Shown: positions 38,191 through 47,753, numbered from the stretch's first letter. The stretch is 64,000 nucleotides of DNA from Levilactobacillus lindianensis (GCF_003946095.1 NZ_RHOD01000004.1:1-64000), one strand, 5' to 3'. Numbers and translations are program-made. Notes: generated from the sequence alone by a model not told the origin.

Positions 38191-39099
38191 TTAACCGAAA
38201 AATAATCCAATCACTTCGGCAAGCACCGTCGATCCCGCCAGAATTGCCAAGTTTCGAACGGCCAGAATAAAGGTTTGTTTCTTAACCTGAACGGCAAAGA
38301 AGTCGCGAACATTACGATAAACTAAGGGAATACTCAGTAAGGCTAACAACGACCATCTAGGTAAATCACCGACAGCCACCGCCCCCACGAACGCCAGATA
38401 ACCCACGACATAAAAGGCCGCAAATAAGATGAGTGACCCACGCTTACCCAAATAGTAAACAATGGTTCGTCGCTTCAAGGCGAGGTCTTCTTTCGCATCA
38501 CAAATGTTGTTTGCCAGAAGCAAGGCCGCAATCGCGGTCACCGCAATGCCAGAAGCCAACAAAACGCGGCCAGCGAGTGACCAAGACAGTCCCCCACGCT
38601 GATAGACGTTGAGGTAGACCGTAATCAGCGTGATCAGATAGCCCATGGTAAAGCCGGCAAAAAATTCCCCAGTTGGCGTGCCGGATAATGGTCGGGGTCC
38701 CCCAGCGTAAAGATACCCAACTAAGAAACACCCAACCCCCATGACTAGGAGAGGCCACCCGGTGATCCAGACCAGCCAAAGGCCCAGTACCCCAGCGATG
38801 ACGACAAAGGTTGCCATCAGACCGAAGACCCGCGCCATTCGCAGGTGTTGAACGCCAATGATATTTGTCTCACGTTTCCACCGTTCGGCCTGAGTCCCGG
38901 CATGACGGTAATCCTGGTAGTTATCATTGATATCAACAGCCATGTTAAAGAGAAACATCGCCACAAAGAAAACCCCGGTCACATCCCAATTAACGTGATT
39001 AAAGTTAAAAGCGACGAAGATTAACCCTAACAAAAACGGCCAAACCGACGCAATTTTAGCTTTAATCTCGACTAATTCTAAAAAGTTTTTGACAGTCAC
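38191..39099 (-). CDS. menA: 1,4-dihydroxy-2-naphthoate polyprenyltransferase
   Basis: 302 residues, UbiA superfamily, about 8-9 membrane helices. The first Asp-rich motif D-I-N-D-N-Y-Q-D-Y near 56-64 and the second N-N-I-C-D-A-K-E-D near 196-204 bind Mg-diphosphate. MenA joins dihydroxynaphthoate to a polyprenyl chain to make demethylmenaquinone. It diverges from a polyprenyl synthase and lies beside cydABCD, so it belongs to a respiratory block; men genes for DHNA are not in the window. Confidence 0.91.
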   Translation of the reverse strand: MTVKNFLELVEIKAKIASVWPFLLGLIFVAFNFNHVNWDVTGVFFVAMFLFNMAVDINDNYQDYRHAGTQAERWKRETNIIGVQHLRMARVFGLMATFVVIAGVLGLWLVWITGWPLLVMGVGCFLVGYLYAGGPRPLSGTPTGEFFAGFTMGYLITLITVYLNVYQRGGLSWSLAGRVLLASGIAVTAIAALLLANNICDAKEDLALKRRTIVYYLGKRGSLILFAAFYVVGYLAFVGAVAVGDLPRWSLLALLSIPLVYRNVRDFFAVQVKKQTFILAVRNLAILAGSTVLAEVIGLFFG

Positions 39100-39145
39100 A
39101 CAAATCCCCCCGAATGTCTTTTCTAAATTCGATGATAACCTTTAT

Positions 39146-39174
39146 TTGACAACGTTTCCACTTGTCGGTAAGAT
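39146..39174 (+). promoter_or_regulatory. Promoter of the polyprenyl synthase gene
   Basis: TTGACA (39146-39151), exactly 17 bp, TAAGAT (39169-39174). One of the best sigma-A-type matches in the window. Confidence 0.82.
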
Positions 39175-39205
39175 AAATTTTAATGGGTACATAGTGAGGT
39201 GCAGT

Positions 39206-40183
39206 ATGGATCAACAACTTTGGCGGCGATTCCCTTCAGTGGCGCCGCAGTTAAATGACTTGCAGGCCTACTTACTGGCTGCCATTCAACTCGACAATCA
39301 ACCAATTCATCACAAGATTATCAGTCTGTTAACATCCGGTGGCAAGCTTCTCCGCCCCGGATATTTTTACTTATTTGCCGCCTTCGGCCAACCCGTGGAT
39401 TCGCACGCGCTTCAAGCCGGCGCAGCAGCCCTCGAGATTCTCCACGTTGGAACCCTGATTCACGATGACGTGATCGACGAATCCCCTACCCGTCGTGGTG
39501 TCCGGACCATTCAAATGAAATACGGTCAACGTAATGCAATTTATGCCGGGGACTTCATGTTCACGGTTTACTTTAACCAGGTCTTGAAATCCACTAGCGA
39601 CCGAACGCTGGTCCAAGACCACGTTGATTCGATGCACCGTATCCTGCAAGGGGAACTTCATCAAATGGATCTGAACTACCGCGAAGATATCAGCCAAGCG
39701 AGCTATTTGAAAGAGATTGCGGGGAAGACAGCCGAACTCTTCGCGCTGAGTTGTTACCAGGGGGCCGCCTTAAGCCACGCGCCTCAAGTGGTCCGTTCAC
39801 ACGCCCGTGAGATTGGGCTTGCCATTGGCAGTGCCTACCAAATTTTAGATGATATTCTCGATTACACCGGTGATCCGAAGAAGACGCGTAAGCCGGTCCT
39901 TGAGGATCTCCGCTCCGGGGTTTATTCACTTCCGTTAATCTTAGCGATGTCTCAGGCTCCAAAAGATTTTCATCGGCTATTGAAAAAGCGCCACGAGATG
40001 ACCGAAGCAGATATTGTCGCAGTTCAACAACTGGTCACCCAGCACGGTGGCGTCACGGCCGCTAAGGCTTTGGCAACCCAGTTCACGGAACAAGCGCTCG
40101 CTGCCATTCAGGCGTTGCCGGTTGGAACGGCCCGCGATGATCTCGCCAAATTGACAACACTGTTGTTGCAACGTGACCATTAA
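39206..40183 (+). CDS. Long-chain polyprenyl diphosphate synthase (menaquinone side chain)
   Basis: 325 residues from ATG 39206 (GTGAGGTG site); the 39-codon in-frame upstream extension has no family match and contains the promoter. The first Asp-rich motif H-D-D-V-I-D (86-91) and the second L-D-D-I-L-D-Y (214-220) bind Mg-diphosphate, with R-R-G (97-99) and G-G-K-L-L-R-P (45-51) for the allylic substrate. The length suits a heptaprenyl-type HepT or IspB rather than a farnesyl synthase. It diverges from menA and would supply its side chain; HepS-type partners are not visible, so the enzyme may be homodimeric. Confidence 0.88.
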   Translation: MDQQLWRRFPSVAPQLNDLQAYLLAAIQLDNQPIHHKIISLLTSGGKLLRPGYFYLFAAFGQPVDSHALQAGAAALEILHVGTLIHDDVIDESPTRRGVRTIQMKYGQRNAIYAGDFMFTVYFNQVLKSTSDRTLVQDHVDSMHRILQGELHQMDLNYREDISQASYLKEIAGKTAELFALSCYQGAALSHAPQVVRSHAREIGLAIGSAYQILDDILDYTGDPKKTRKPVLEDLRSGVYSLPLILAMSQAPKDFHRLLKKRHEMTEADIVAVQQLVTQHGGVTAAKALATQFTEQALAAIQALPVGTARDDLAKLTTLLLQRDH

Positions 40184-40327
40184 AATTGCTTTGTAATCAG
40201 GCTAGATCCTGTTGGCCACCTACGACTTTGAGCGGCCGTTACTGAATCAAAACGACAAATTGCGGCCAGTCATATCTAAGTTTGAACAGGCTGAAATAGG
40301 TTTGTTAAAAATCATCGATCAATCTAA

Positions 40328-40378
40328 AAATCCCTCTTGATCTAACCATTTCTGGTTAAACCAAGAGGGATTTTTTAT
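40328..40378. terminator. Bidirectional terminator between the prenyl synthase and cydC
   Basis: Outer arms AAATCCCTCTTG and CAAGAGGGATTT are exact and an inner AACCA/TGGTT hairpin is nested; T-runs follow on both strands. Confidence 0.92.
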
Positions 40379-42121
40379 TTAATCATGATGGCCCCGGTCC
40401 AAGTCGTAGAGGGACCGGAAACGGGCGTTGTCGCGATAAAGTTCCGCGGGCGTCCCTTGCATATCGAACTTACCATCTTCGATGAAGCGAACCTGATCGA
40501 CGTGATTAATCCCAGCCAAATGGTGGGTAACCCAGATAATTGTCTTGTCCTTGAGCACGTCGAAAACCGTATCCAATAAATGCTGTTCCGTGATTGGATC
40601 TAGGCTGACGGTCGGTTCATCTAAGATGATGATAGGAGCATCTTGTAGCAAGATACGAGCCAGTGATAAACGTTGTCGCTCCCCACCGGAGAATCGGCTA
40701 CCGGCCTCTTGCACTTGGGTCTCGTATCCCATGGGCAACCGAGAGATCAGGTCATCCAACTCCACGGCCTTGATGGCCGCTCGGACCTGTTCGTCAGTTG
40801 CATTCAAGTTCCCCAAGCGAACGTTGTTCATGACGGTCGTATTGAAGAGGTATGGCTGTTGGTCCAGAACGCCAAAGAGTTGCGCCCGTTGCTGCTGTAA
40901 GGCCGCCACTGGGACCCCATTGAGCTGGACCGTTCCTCGCGTTGGGGCTTCATCCCCCAGAATTAATTTCAACAACGTGCTCTTCCCGGTGCCACTGGGC
41001 CCCAGCAAGGCTAACTTTTCACCAGTGTGAACTGTCAGTGACAAATCACGGAGAACCTGACGCTTGGCTTCGGCATACTGGAAGTCAACGTGATCAATGG
41101 CTAACGTCTCAAAGCCAGCGATGGTCTTCTGAGAAATCTGCTTCGGTTCAGACTCATCCAACGCATTCACCCGTTGAATGGAATCCCGATAGACCGGCCA
41201 CTCACTGACCCCCTGGCTCATATCGGCAAAGGGTTCCACCGTTGGAAAGAGGGCTAACCCAAAGGCAGCGACCCAGTTGGCCTGCGCCTGACTACCGGTA
41301 AATGTCAGTCCAGCCCACCAGACGATGAGGATGACCGCCGTCCCGAAGATCACCTGAATCGCAAAGTTACGCCACCATTGAAAGTGATGATCATGCCGCC
41401 GTAACGCCGCAATCTGGTCGATCGGAGCTTCTTGTTGATCCAGAAAGTCCTGCCGTCGACCGGAAATTAACCAGTCCCCTAATCCTAAAACGGAGTCGGT
41501 CAATTGCGTGTAGAAGCCCCGTTGAATCTGCCGGGCTTGGAATTCTCGCCGACCGTTTACTGCGACCGACATTAGAGGCATGACCATAACAATAACCCCC
41601 AGCAAGACTAACATTAGCAGGCCAAACGCCCAGTTGAAGTAGCCGATGCCGATAACGACAAACAGGTACAGCAACCAACCAATCACTAATGGAAAGACGG
41701 TTCGTAGATAGAGATTCTCAATATGATTGATGTCTTCGGCCAGAATGCTCAGGACATCCCCCGTTTGATGCGTCTGGCGAATGGCGACCGCTTGCTTTTC
41801 CACGGCCTGGTACAGTCGCTTACGAAAGTCTGAAACGATCCGTAAGACCCAGTTATGACTAGTCAACCGCTCCGCGTAACGGAAGGCTGGCCGCCCGATC
41901 CCAAAGGCGCGTGCCAAAACAATCGGAACGTAAATCATCAAAATATTATAGGGATGGGTTGCCGCCCGGCTAATCAAATAGCCCGAGTTAAACATCAGCG
42001 CCCCACCACAGAAGAACGTCATGAACCCTAAGAAAAGCACCAAAGCCAATAGCTTACGATAGCGGCGTAGATACGGCATAACCCAGTGATCGTGCTTAAA
42101 TGTTGCAAAGAAGCCTTTCAT
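40379..42121 (-). CDS. cydC: CydC-type heterodimeric ABC transporter subunit (cytochrome bd assembly)
   Basis: 580 residues: an N-terminal six-helix membrane domain (about 1-310) and a C-terminal ATPase with Walker A G-P-S-G-T-G-K-S-T near 374-382, signature F-S-G-G-E-R-Q-R near 478-485 and Walker B I-I-I-L-D-E-P. CydCD exports cysteine/glutathione, or heme in newer work, and is needed for cytochrome bd maturation. The start overlaps the end of cydD by 4 bp. A bidirectional terminator ends the operon. Confidence 0.93.
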   Translation of the reverse strand: MKGFFATFKHDHWVMPYLRRYRKLLALVLFLGFMTFFCGGALMFNSGYLISRAATHPYNILMIYVPIVLARAFGIGRPAFRYAERLTSHNWVLRIVSDFRKRLYQAVEKQAVAIRQTHQTGDVLSILAEDINHIENLYLRTVFPLVIGWLLYLFVVIGIGYFNWAFGLLMLVLLGVIVMVMPLMSVAVNGRREFQARQIQRGFYTQLTDSVLGLGDWLISGRRQDFLDQQEAPIDQIAALRRHDHHFQWWRNFAIQVIFGTAVILIVWWAGLTFTGSQAQANWVAAFGLALFPTVEPFADMSQGVSEWPVYRDSIQRVNALDESEPKQISQKTIAGFETLAIDHVDFQYAEAKRQVLRDLSLTVHTGEKLALLGPSGTGKSTLLKLILGDEAPTRGTVQLNGVPVAALQQQRAQLFGVLDQQPYLFNTTVMNNVRLGNLNATDEQVRAAIKAVELDDLISRLPMGYETQVQEAGSRFSGGERQRLSLARILLQDAPIIILDEPTVSLDPITEQHLLDTVFDVLKDKTIIWVTHHLAGINHVDQVRFIEDGKFDMQGTPAELYRDNARFRSLYDLDRGHHD

Positions 42122-43854
42122 TTCACCGTCGCCCCTTCCATCTCTGACCGTAATCTGACATAGGCCCCGTTTTTCTCCTGCAATTCCGCGGGTGTCCCCT
42201 GTTCAACAACCCGGCCGTGATCCATGACCAGAATATAATCCATTTCATTCATCCAATGTAGACGGTGGGTCGCGAAGAAGACCAGATGGTGGTCAAAGAC
42301 CGGCATCATTGTTTGCTTCAAACCCACTTCGGTCTCAATATCCAAGTGCGCCGTGGGTTCATCAAGCAACAACACCCGCCGCGAGTCGTCCAGAAAGGCT
42401 CGGGCCAACGCAATTCGTTGTGCCTGACCACCACTGACGCCCCGTGAACCCTCACCAATCGCCGTCTCAAGTCCGGCAGGAAGCGTCGCAACCCAATCGC
42501 TCAGACCAGCCTTGGCCACGGCCGATTGAACAGCCACTTCACTGGCTTCGGGATCATAAAAAGTAATGTTTTCTCGGAGGCTGGCGTGAAACAAATAAGG
42601 CGCCTGCGGAATGTACACAAAACTCCGCTGCCAGGCCTGTTGGTCCAAATGAGGTACCGCAATCCCCCGGACCGTAATTTGGCCGTCCTGGGGGCTGAGA
42701 AAGCCACCTAGGGTGTTAATCAGCGTCGACTTCCCCGAACCAGATGCCCCAATGATGCCGACCTTCTGAAATCCCTTAATCTCAAAATTAATATCTTGGA
42801 GGGTGGCCTGTTGCGAATCACCATACTTAACGTTCACGTGATCGAAAGTTAAGGTGTCCTGATCTTCCCAAACCGGGTCGCGTAGTGGTAACAAGTCACG
42901 ATCCTTAGGTGTCGCCCGTTGTAAGATATCCAGAACTGCCGTTAAAGCATTCTTCCCGTTTAAGGTAGCGTGATAGTCGTTGGCAAAATTGCGAATTGGC
43001 GCAAAGTAATCTGGCGCAAGGGTCAAAATAATTAAGGCTGGCAACAGTTGAATCGTCCCATTCATCAAACCAAATCCTAGAAATACCGCAATAATGGCAA
43101 TTGACAAGGTGGTAAAGAAATCCAAGGCAAAGGTTGAGGTCATCGCAATCGTCAGCGTTGCCATGGTTTTCTTCCGATAGTCTTCACTGACCTGATAGAC
43201 GTTATCCGCATAAGCCCTATTCAAGCCCAGCTGTTTCAGGGTTGGCAGGCCGCGTAGGGTATCCACAAAGTGATTGGATAACCGTTGATAACCGGCATAC
43301 TGCCGGTCGGCCTTTGCCTGGGCCGCTAAACCCAAGATAATCATGAAGAAGATAATTAAGGGATAGATCGCTAAAAGGAACAGTGCTTCTTCCCACTTGA
43401 TAAAAGCAATATAAATCAAAATTAACCACGGCGTAATCCCCAGATCCAGAACCTTGCCGATAATCATCATGAGATAGGTTTGAATCTTGTCGATCCCTTC
43501 CAACCCCATGGTCACCACGTTCCCGGTTCCCTTCTCTGCGACGACACTCGGTCCCAGATCAAACAGTTTTGCCATAAATTGCTGGCGTAAAGTTTTCGTG
43601 GTCGTTTCCACGAATGGATACAGTAGCCAATTTTTTGATAGCGTTAACAAGTGTCGGGCTAAAAAAACGACACCAAAAAGGGCCAGCGGCATCACAATTG
43701 TTCGAATCCCCTTTAACTGCCAGAGATTGACGATGGCTTGTGATAAATACTTGGCCTGCAGGATAATCATCCCTGCCTGAATCAGAGTCAAAACCGCCAT
43801 AATCAGTGCGGCTGGCTTTACTCCAGGAAACTTAAACACCCGTTGATCAATCAA
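42118..43854 (-). CDS. cydD: CydD-type heterodimeric ABC transporter subunit (cytochrome bd assembly)
   Basis: 578 residues from TTG 43854, which has GAGGGGG 8 nt upstream; a longer in-frame reading to 43896 has no site. Six membrane helices, then an ATPase with Walker A G-A-S-G-S-G-K-S-T, signature V-S-G-G-Q-A-Q-R-I-A and L-L-L-D-E-P-T-A-H-L-D. It pairs with CydC (4-bp overlap). A 209-bp gap with a terminator separates it from cydB, so it probably has its own promoter. Confidence 0.92.
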   Translation of the reverse strand: MIDQRVFKFPGVKPAALIMAVLTLIQAGMIILQAKYLSQAIVNLWQLKGIRTIVMPLALFGVVFLARHLLTLSKNWLLYPFVETTTKTLRQQFMAKLFDLGPSVVAEKGTGNVVTMGLEGIDKIQTYLMMIIGKVLDLGITPWLILIYIAFIKWEEALFLLAIYPLIIFFMIILGLAAQAKADRQYAGYQRLSNHFVDTLRGLPTLKQLGLNRAYADNVYQVSEDYRKKTMATLTIAMTSTFALDFFTTLSIAIIAVFLGFGLMNGTIQLLPALIILTLAPDYFAPIRNFANDYHATLNGKNALTAVLDILQRATPKDRDLLPLRDPVWEDQDTLTFDHVNVKYGDSQQATLQDINFEIKGFQKVGIIGASGSGKSTLINTLGGFLSPQDGQITVRGIAVPHLDQQAWQRSFVYIPQAPYLFHASLRENITFYDPEASEVAVQSAVAKAGLSDWVATLPAGLETAIGEGSRGVSGGQAQRIALARAFLDDSRRVLLLDEPTAHLDIETEVGLKQTMMPVFDHHLVFFATHRLHWMNEMDYILVMDHGRVVEQGTPAELQEKNGAYVRLRSEMEGATVK

Positions 43855-44016
43855 AACAAACGCCCCCTCGTAACAAGTGATAACTCTTACTGTCATGATA
43901 CAGCTTTCACCGATATTTATCGAGTTAGAGTGCGCCAGCAGGCATTTCGGTGGTACGGCTTATCTCAGCCACTTGCCCTCTGACACACGTTTCGCCAAGA
44001 TGCACCTAGAGACAAC

Positions 44017-44044
44017 AAAAGAGATGTGACCGAAATCACATCTC
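44017..44044 (-). terminator. Rho-independent terminator between cydB and cydD
   Basis: GAGATGTGA pairs exactly with TCACATCTC (44021-44029, 44036-44044) around a 6-nt loop; four T follow on the minus strand. It divides cydAB from cydDC. Confidence 0.82.
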
Positions 44045-44063
44045 CTTAACTTAACCGATAACC

Positions 44064-45074
44064 TTAAGCACTTTGCTTTGGTGAAGCCAACCGCTTGTAG
44101 AAGACCCAGTAACTCCAAATGAAGTAAACCAGGACAATCGGCAAAATACTAAAGGCTAAAATCGTCATCAATTTTAACGTGTACGGCGAACTTGACGAGT
44201 TCTTAATGAGTAATGAGAAGGCCGAGTTGTTGGCAATCATGACCCGTGGGAACAAGCCATTGAAGATGAGCACTACAACACTAATCAATGACAGCCCACT
44301 GCCGATAAATGATAGCCATTCGTGGTTTCCTAACACGCCCCAGTAAGCCAGGACAGTGAAGACCACTAAGGCCACCACAATCGCCGTCGTGGTCAATGGC
44401 TTCTTGTCAAAGAAGTCCGTGGAGAAGAACAGCAAGATGGCAAAGACTACTTCACCGGCAAATAGAACAGGATACAGAATCTTATTCCAAGATAAAGCCC
44501 GTTCTCGTAACTCGCCAGCTGTCTTCAACCGAATGAAGTTTAACCCGTGAACCAGGCAGAGGACCGTCACAGCCACCCCACCAACCACGGAGAATAGGTT
44601 GACGTAATCCAAGAAGTGCGCGGTCATGTCACCATTCTTGTCGATGGGCATCCCCGCAATCATTGAGGTAAAGAGTAACCCGAAGAGGAAAGCCGCACAG
44701 AGACTCCCGATGGTCCCAGCCCAGCCCCAGAAGTTCCGCCATTTAGCGGTTTCCATGTTGGCCCGGAATTCAAACGAGACCCCCCGGAAAATCAAAGCGG
44801 CTAGGATGAAAAACAGAATCAAATAGTAGCCTGAGAATAATGTGGCATACCACATTGGGAATGAGGCGAACATCGCCCCACCAGCCGTAATTAACCAAAC
44901 TTCGTTACCATCCCAGTGAGGTCCAATGGTCCGAATGACCACGTCCTCTTCAGCATCGTTACGCGCAAAGCTCTTAATCAGCATTCCCACACCGAAGTCA
45001 AAACCTTCAAGGAAGAAGAACCCACTGAAAAGCACTCCAATGAGGATAAACCAGAGTAATTGTAAGTTAGTCAT
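44064..45074 (-). CDS. cydB: Cytochrome bd quinol oxidase subunit II
   Basis: 336 residues from ATG 45074, which follows GAAGGGGG; upstream readings lack a site. About eight membrane helices with L-E-G-F-D-F-G-V-G-M near 23-32 and I-G-P-H-W-D-G-N-E-V-W near 50-60, both diagnostic. CydB supports the heme-bearing CydA. The start overlaps the end of cydA by 8 bp. Function requires heme, which most lactobacilli take from outside. Confidence 0.95.
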   Translation of the reverse strand: MTNLQLLWFILIGVLFSGFFFLEGFDFGVGMLIKSFARNDAEEDVVIRTIGPHWDGNEVWLITAGGAMFASFPMWYATLFSGYYLILFFILAALIFRGVSFEFRANMETAKWRNFWGWAGTIGSLCAAFLFGLLFTSMIAGMPIDKNGDMTAHFLDYVNLFSVVGGVAVTVLCLVHGLNFIRLKTAGELRERALSWNKILYPVLFAGEVVFAILLFFSTDFFDKKPLTTTAIVVALVVFTVLAYWGVLGNHEWLSFIGSGLSLISVVVLIFNGLFPRVMIANNSAFSLLIKNSSSSPYTLKLMTILAFSILPIVLVYFIWSYWVFYKRLASPKQSA

Positions 45075-46518
45075 GGTTGAACGCCCCCTTCGAATATGGG
45101 TCAATCTCCTTGTCACCTGCTGCATAACCGTCGGTATTAGCGGCATCAGGACCCGCCTTCAACGTTCGGTGACACAGAACAACCATGACAAGTCCCATAC
45201 CGGCAAACATCAGGAAGTAAACAATATTAGACGTCAGTAGCGAGGCCACTGAAACGTTTGGTGAGACGGCATCCGCGATCGTTAACAGCCCATAAACAAC
45301 CCATGGGTAACGACCAAATTCGGTGACAAACCAACCCGCGGTGTTGACCACGAATGGTAACCACAGACACAGCCCCAAGATGTACAGGAACCAGCGTTGT
45401 TTCATAATGGCTTGTGACTTCTTACGGTTCATAATTAAACCAACGACGGCCAACAGGGCAAATAAGGCCCCCGCTCCAGCCATGATCCGGAAGCTCCAGA
45501 ACAAGGTCTTGGTTGGCACGTAATAGTTCATGTCATTACCAAATTTCTTATCATACTTGGCATGTAATTCTTTATTGACTTTATTCATGCCTTTGACGGT
45601 CCCAGTCGTCTTGTGGTAACTCAATAAGTTCAAGACATAAGGAACATCGACTGACCAGGTAGACTTATGATTCTTAGTATCAAAGCCTCCAACGGCCGTC
45701 CATTCCCCTTTGTTCGTGGAATCCTTGTACAACCCTTCCATAGCAGCGAATGTCATAGGATGGTTGTTAATTAAGTAACGGGTCTGTAAGTCCCCACTGG
45801 CAATGGAACCCAGGGAGAAGATAAGCCCAATAATCAAGGCAACATTGAGTGACTTCCGGTAGAAGGTCACGTGGTCACGCTTGAGTAATCGCCATGCTGA
45901 ACAGCCGGCAATAACGAAGGCTGCGGTCACGAAGGCCCCGAAGATCACGTGAGGAAATTCGTTCCACAGTTGTGGGTTACCTAACACCTTTGAAAAGCTG
46001 ACCATCTGAACGTGACCCGTCTGCTTGTTAATGATGTAACCCAATGGGTTTTGCATAAAGCTGTTGGCCGCCAGAATCCATAGAGCGGAAAGTGAAGACC
46101 CGAACATGACTAACCAAATAAAGAGTGTGTGGATCCACTTGTTAAAGCGACCCCAGGTGAACATCCAAACACCGATGAATGTTGATTCGATAAAGAACGC
46201 TGCAAGGGCTTCAATGGCCAGTGGTGCACCGAAGATGTCCCCCATAAACCGTGAGTATTCCGACCAATTCATCCCGAATTGGAATTCTTGAATAATCCCG
46301 GTCACAACCCCAACGGCAAAACTATACAGGAACATTTTGCCCCAGAACTGTGCCATGCGTTTGTAATCCTGGTCACCCTTGATCGCATACATGGTTTCCA
46401 TGACCGCGACGACAAAGGCCAACCCGATTGAAAATGGAACGAAGAAGAAGTGAAAGACAGTGGTCATTCCAAATTGAAATCGCGCGAGGCCCAGGATATC
46501 CAGACCTAGATTTAGCAT
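45067..46518 (-). CDS. cydA: Cytochrome bd quinol oxidase subunit I
   Basis: 483 residues, about nine membrane helices. The start has A-R-F-Q-F-G-M-T-T-V-F-H-F with His23 as a heme ligand equivalent, then E-F-Q-F-G-M-N-W near 78-85 and F-G-R-Y-P-W-V-V-Y-G near 399-408. It oxidises menaquinol and reduces oxygen to water without pumping protons. The ribosome site GGGGAGG precedes ATG 46518, and a promoter with a co-centred nested palindrome lies upstream. First gene of cydAB. Confidence 0.96.
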   Translation of the reverse strand: MLNLGLDILGLARFQFGMTTVFHFFFVPFSIGLAFVVAVMETMYAIKGDQDYKRMAQFWGKMFLYSFAVGVVTGIIQEFQFGMNWSEYSRFMGDIFGAPLAIEALAAFFIESTFIGVWMFTWGRFNKWIHTLFIWLVMFGSSLSALWILAANSFMQNPLGYIINKQTGHVQMVSFSKVLGNPQLWNEFPHVIFGAFVTAAFVIAGCSAWRLLKRDHVTFYRKSLNVALIIGLIFSLGSIASGDLQTRYLINNHPMTFAAMEGLYKDSTNKGEWTAVGGFDTKNHKSTWSVDVPYVLNLLSYHKTTGTVKGMNKVNKELHAKYDKKFGNDMNYYVPTKTLFWSFRIMAGAGALFALLAVVGLIMNRKKSQAIMKQRWFLYILGLCLWLPFVVNTAGWFVTEFGRYPWVVYGLLTIADAVSPNVSVASLLTSNIVYFLMFAGMGLVMVVLCHRTLKAGPDAANTDGYAAGDKEIDPYSKGAFNHD

Positions 46519-46574
46519 TTTTCCAACCTCCCCAAACGTTTTTGGTGTGAATAAATAATTGCTATCCTGGTTTC

Positions 46575-46603
46575 ATTATATCGAGTGATAAGTCAACTTT
46601 CAA
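46575..46603 (-). promoter_or_regulatory. Promoter of cydAB
   Basis: On the minus strand TTGAAA (46603-46598), exactly 17 bp, TATAAT (46580-46575). The -35 lies inside the left arm of the palindrome at 46595-46630. Confidence 0.82.
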
Positions 46604-46630
46604 TGATTGACCATCAATATACTGAAAGTT
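46595..46630. promoter_or_regulatory. Nested palindrome at the cydA promoter
   Basis: Outer arms AACTTTCA (46595-46602) and TGAAAGTT (46623-46630) are exact complements. An inner exact repeat ATTGA-CCA-TCAAT (46606-46618) shares the same centre within half a base. The 36-bp figure covers the -35 box and upstream DNA, so it is a likely operator. It does not match the Rex consensus. Confidence 0.7.
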
Positions 46631-46805
46631 AATGGCTAATACTCGAAATAAGTCTGTGGATTGTTCGTTAACTTTCGTAACACTTTGGAGGATCTGTGCT
46701 ATTCGTTGCCAGATTTTTATTAGCGGTTCGTGAAATTATGTTCAAAAACCAGGGGATCTCGTGCTAGAATGAAAGTAAGTACAAGGTATGAGGAGGTTTT
46801 TCACT

Positions 46806-47753
46806 ATGACAGAACGAATTCTTGCCTTACAACCATTAACCACTGAACAACGGGACCGGCTAGCCAAGACGAACGTCGATATTATTGACGCCGCCGACTG
46901 GAAGTCCGCCGAACCCATCTCAATTATCTTTGGTTGGGACCCAGAAGTGGGCCCTGCCGCACTGATGGCACCCAACAACCAAGTTCGCTGGATTCAAACT
47001 ACCAGCGCTGGGATAGATTATTTACCACTTGATTGGATTCGCGCACATGACATTGCCGTCACCAATGCCAGCGGGGCCTTTTCACCGGCCATCGCTGAAT
47101 CGACTCTCGGTTATCTGCTTTACTTCTTACGTGGCTTTAACGAAGCCGTTAAGAACCAAGCAGGCCATTTCTGGCAACGGCCACTGCGAAGTGACTTGGC
47201 CATGATTGGTAGTCAAACCATCGTTATTTATGGAACCGGTAGCATCGGTCAAGCGATTGCTAAGCTCCTGAATGGCTTTGGCAATCAACCAATTGGGGTT
47301 AACCGGACTGGTCATGACGTACTAGGATTCCAGTCGGCCGTCGCCTTAGCTGATGATAGCTCGGTCATTAAAGATGCTGATATTATCATCAATGCGATGC
47401 CCGCAACCACCAAGACCGTGGGCTACTTCAACGAAAGCTTCTTCAAGCAACTCGACGGTCTCCGGATCTTCGTCAACGTGGGCCGTGGTAAGTCCGTGGA
47501 TGAAAAGGCCTTAATGAATGCGTTGCTTTATCAAAACGTCCTTCACGTCGCCTTAGACGTCTTCGAGACGGAACCTCTACCAAAAGAATCTCGTCTCTGG
47601 GACTACCCCAACGTCTTGATCACGCCGCATCAAACCGGATTCGCCAAGGATGACGAAAAACCAATCTTCGACATGTTCATGACGAACCTGCAAGGCTGGC
47701 TGAATGAGGGTAAGTTAACCGTCAACGTCACCGACCCCACCCAAGGCTACTAA
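46806..47753 (+). CDS. D-isomer-specific 2-hydroxyacid dehydrogenase family protein
   Basis: 315 residues from ATG 46806 (GAGGAGG, 9 nt spacing). The NAD-binding fold has Y-G-T-G-S-I-G-Q (141-148 region), followed by the catalytic Arg in N-V-G-R-G, Glu in D-V-F-E-T-E-P-L and His in T-P-H-Q-T-G. It most resembles the hydroxypyruvate/phosphonate-type D-2-hydroxyacid dehydrogenases of lactobacilli; the preferred 2-keto acid is unknown. A TAGAAT box lies at 46765-46770. Divergent from cydA, monocistronic, with a terminator behind. Confidence 0.9.
   Translation: MTERILALQPLTTEQRDRLAKTNVDIIDAADWKSAEPISIIFGWDPEVGPAALMAPNNQVRWIQTTSAGIDYLPLDWIRAHDIAVTNASGAFSPAIAESTLGYLLYFLRGFNEAVKNQAGHFWQRPLRSDLAMIGSQTIVIYGTGSIGQAIAKLLNGFGNQPIGVNRTGHDVLGFQSAVALADDSSVIKDADIIINAMPATTKTVGYFNESFFKQLDGLRIFVNVGRGKSVDEKALMNALLYQNVLHVALDVFETEPLPKESRLWDYPNVLITPHQTGFAKDDEKPIFDMFMTNLQGWLNEGKLTVNVTDPTQGY

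Noticed and set aside
40545-41030. 161-codon plus-strand frame opposite cydC
   Set aside because: It mirrors the ABC ATPase coding frame and has no ribosome site or family resemblance.
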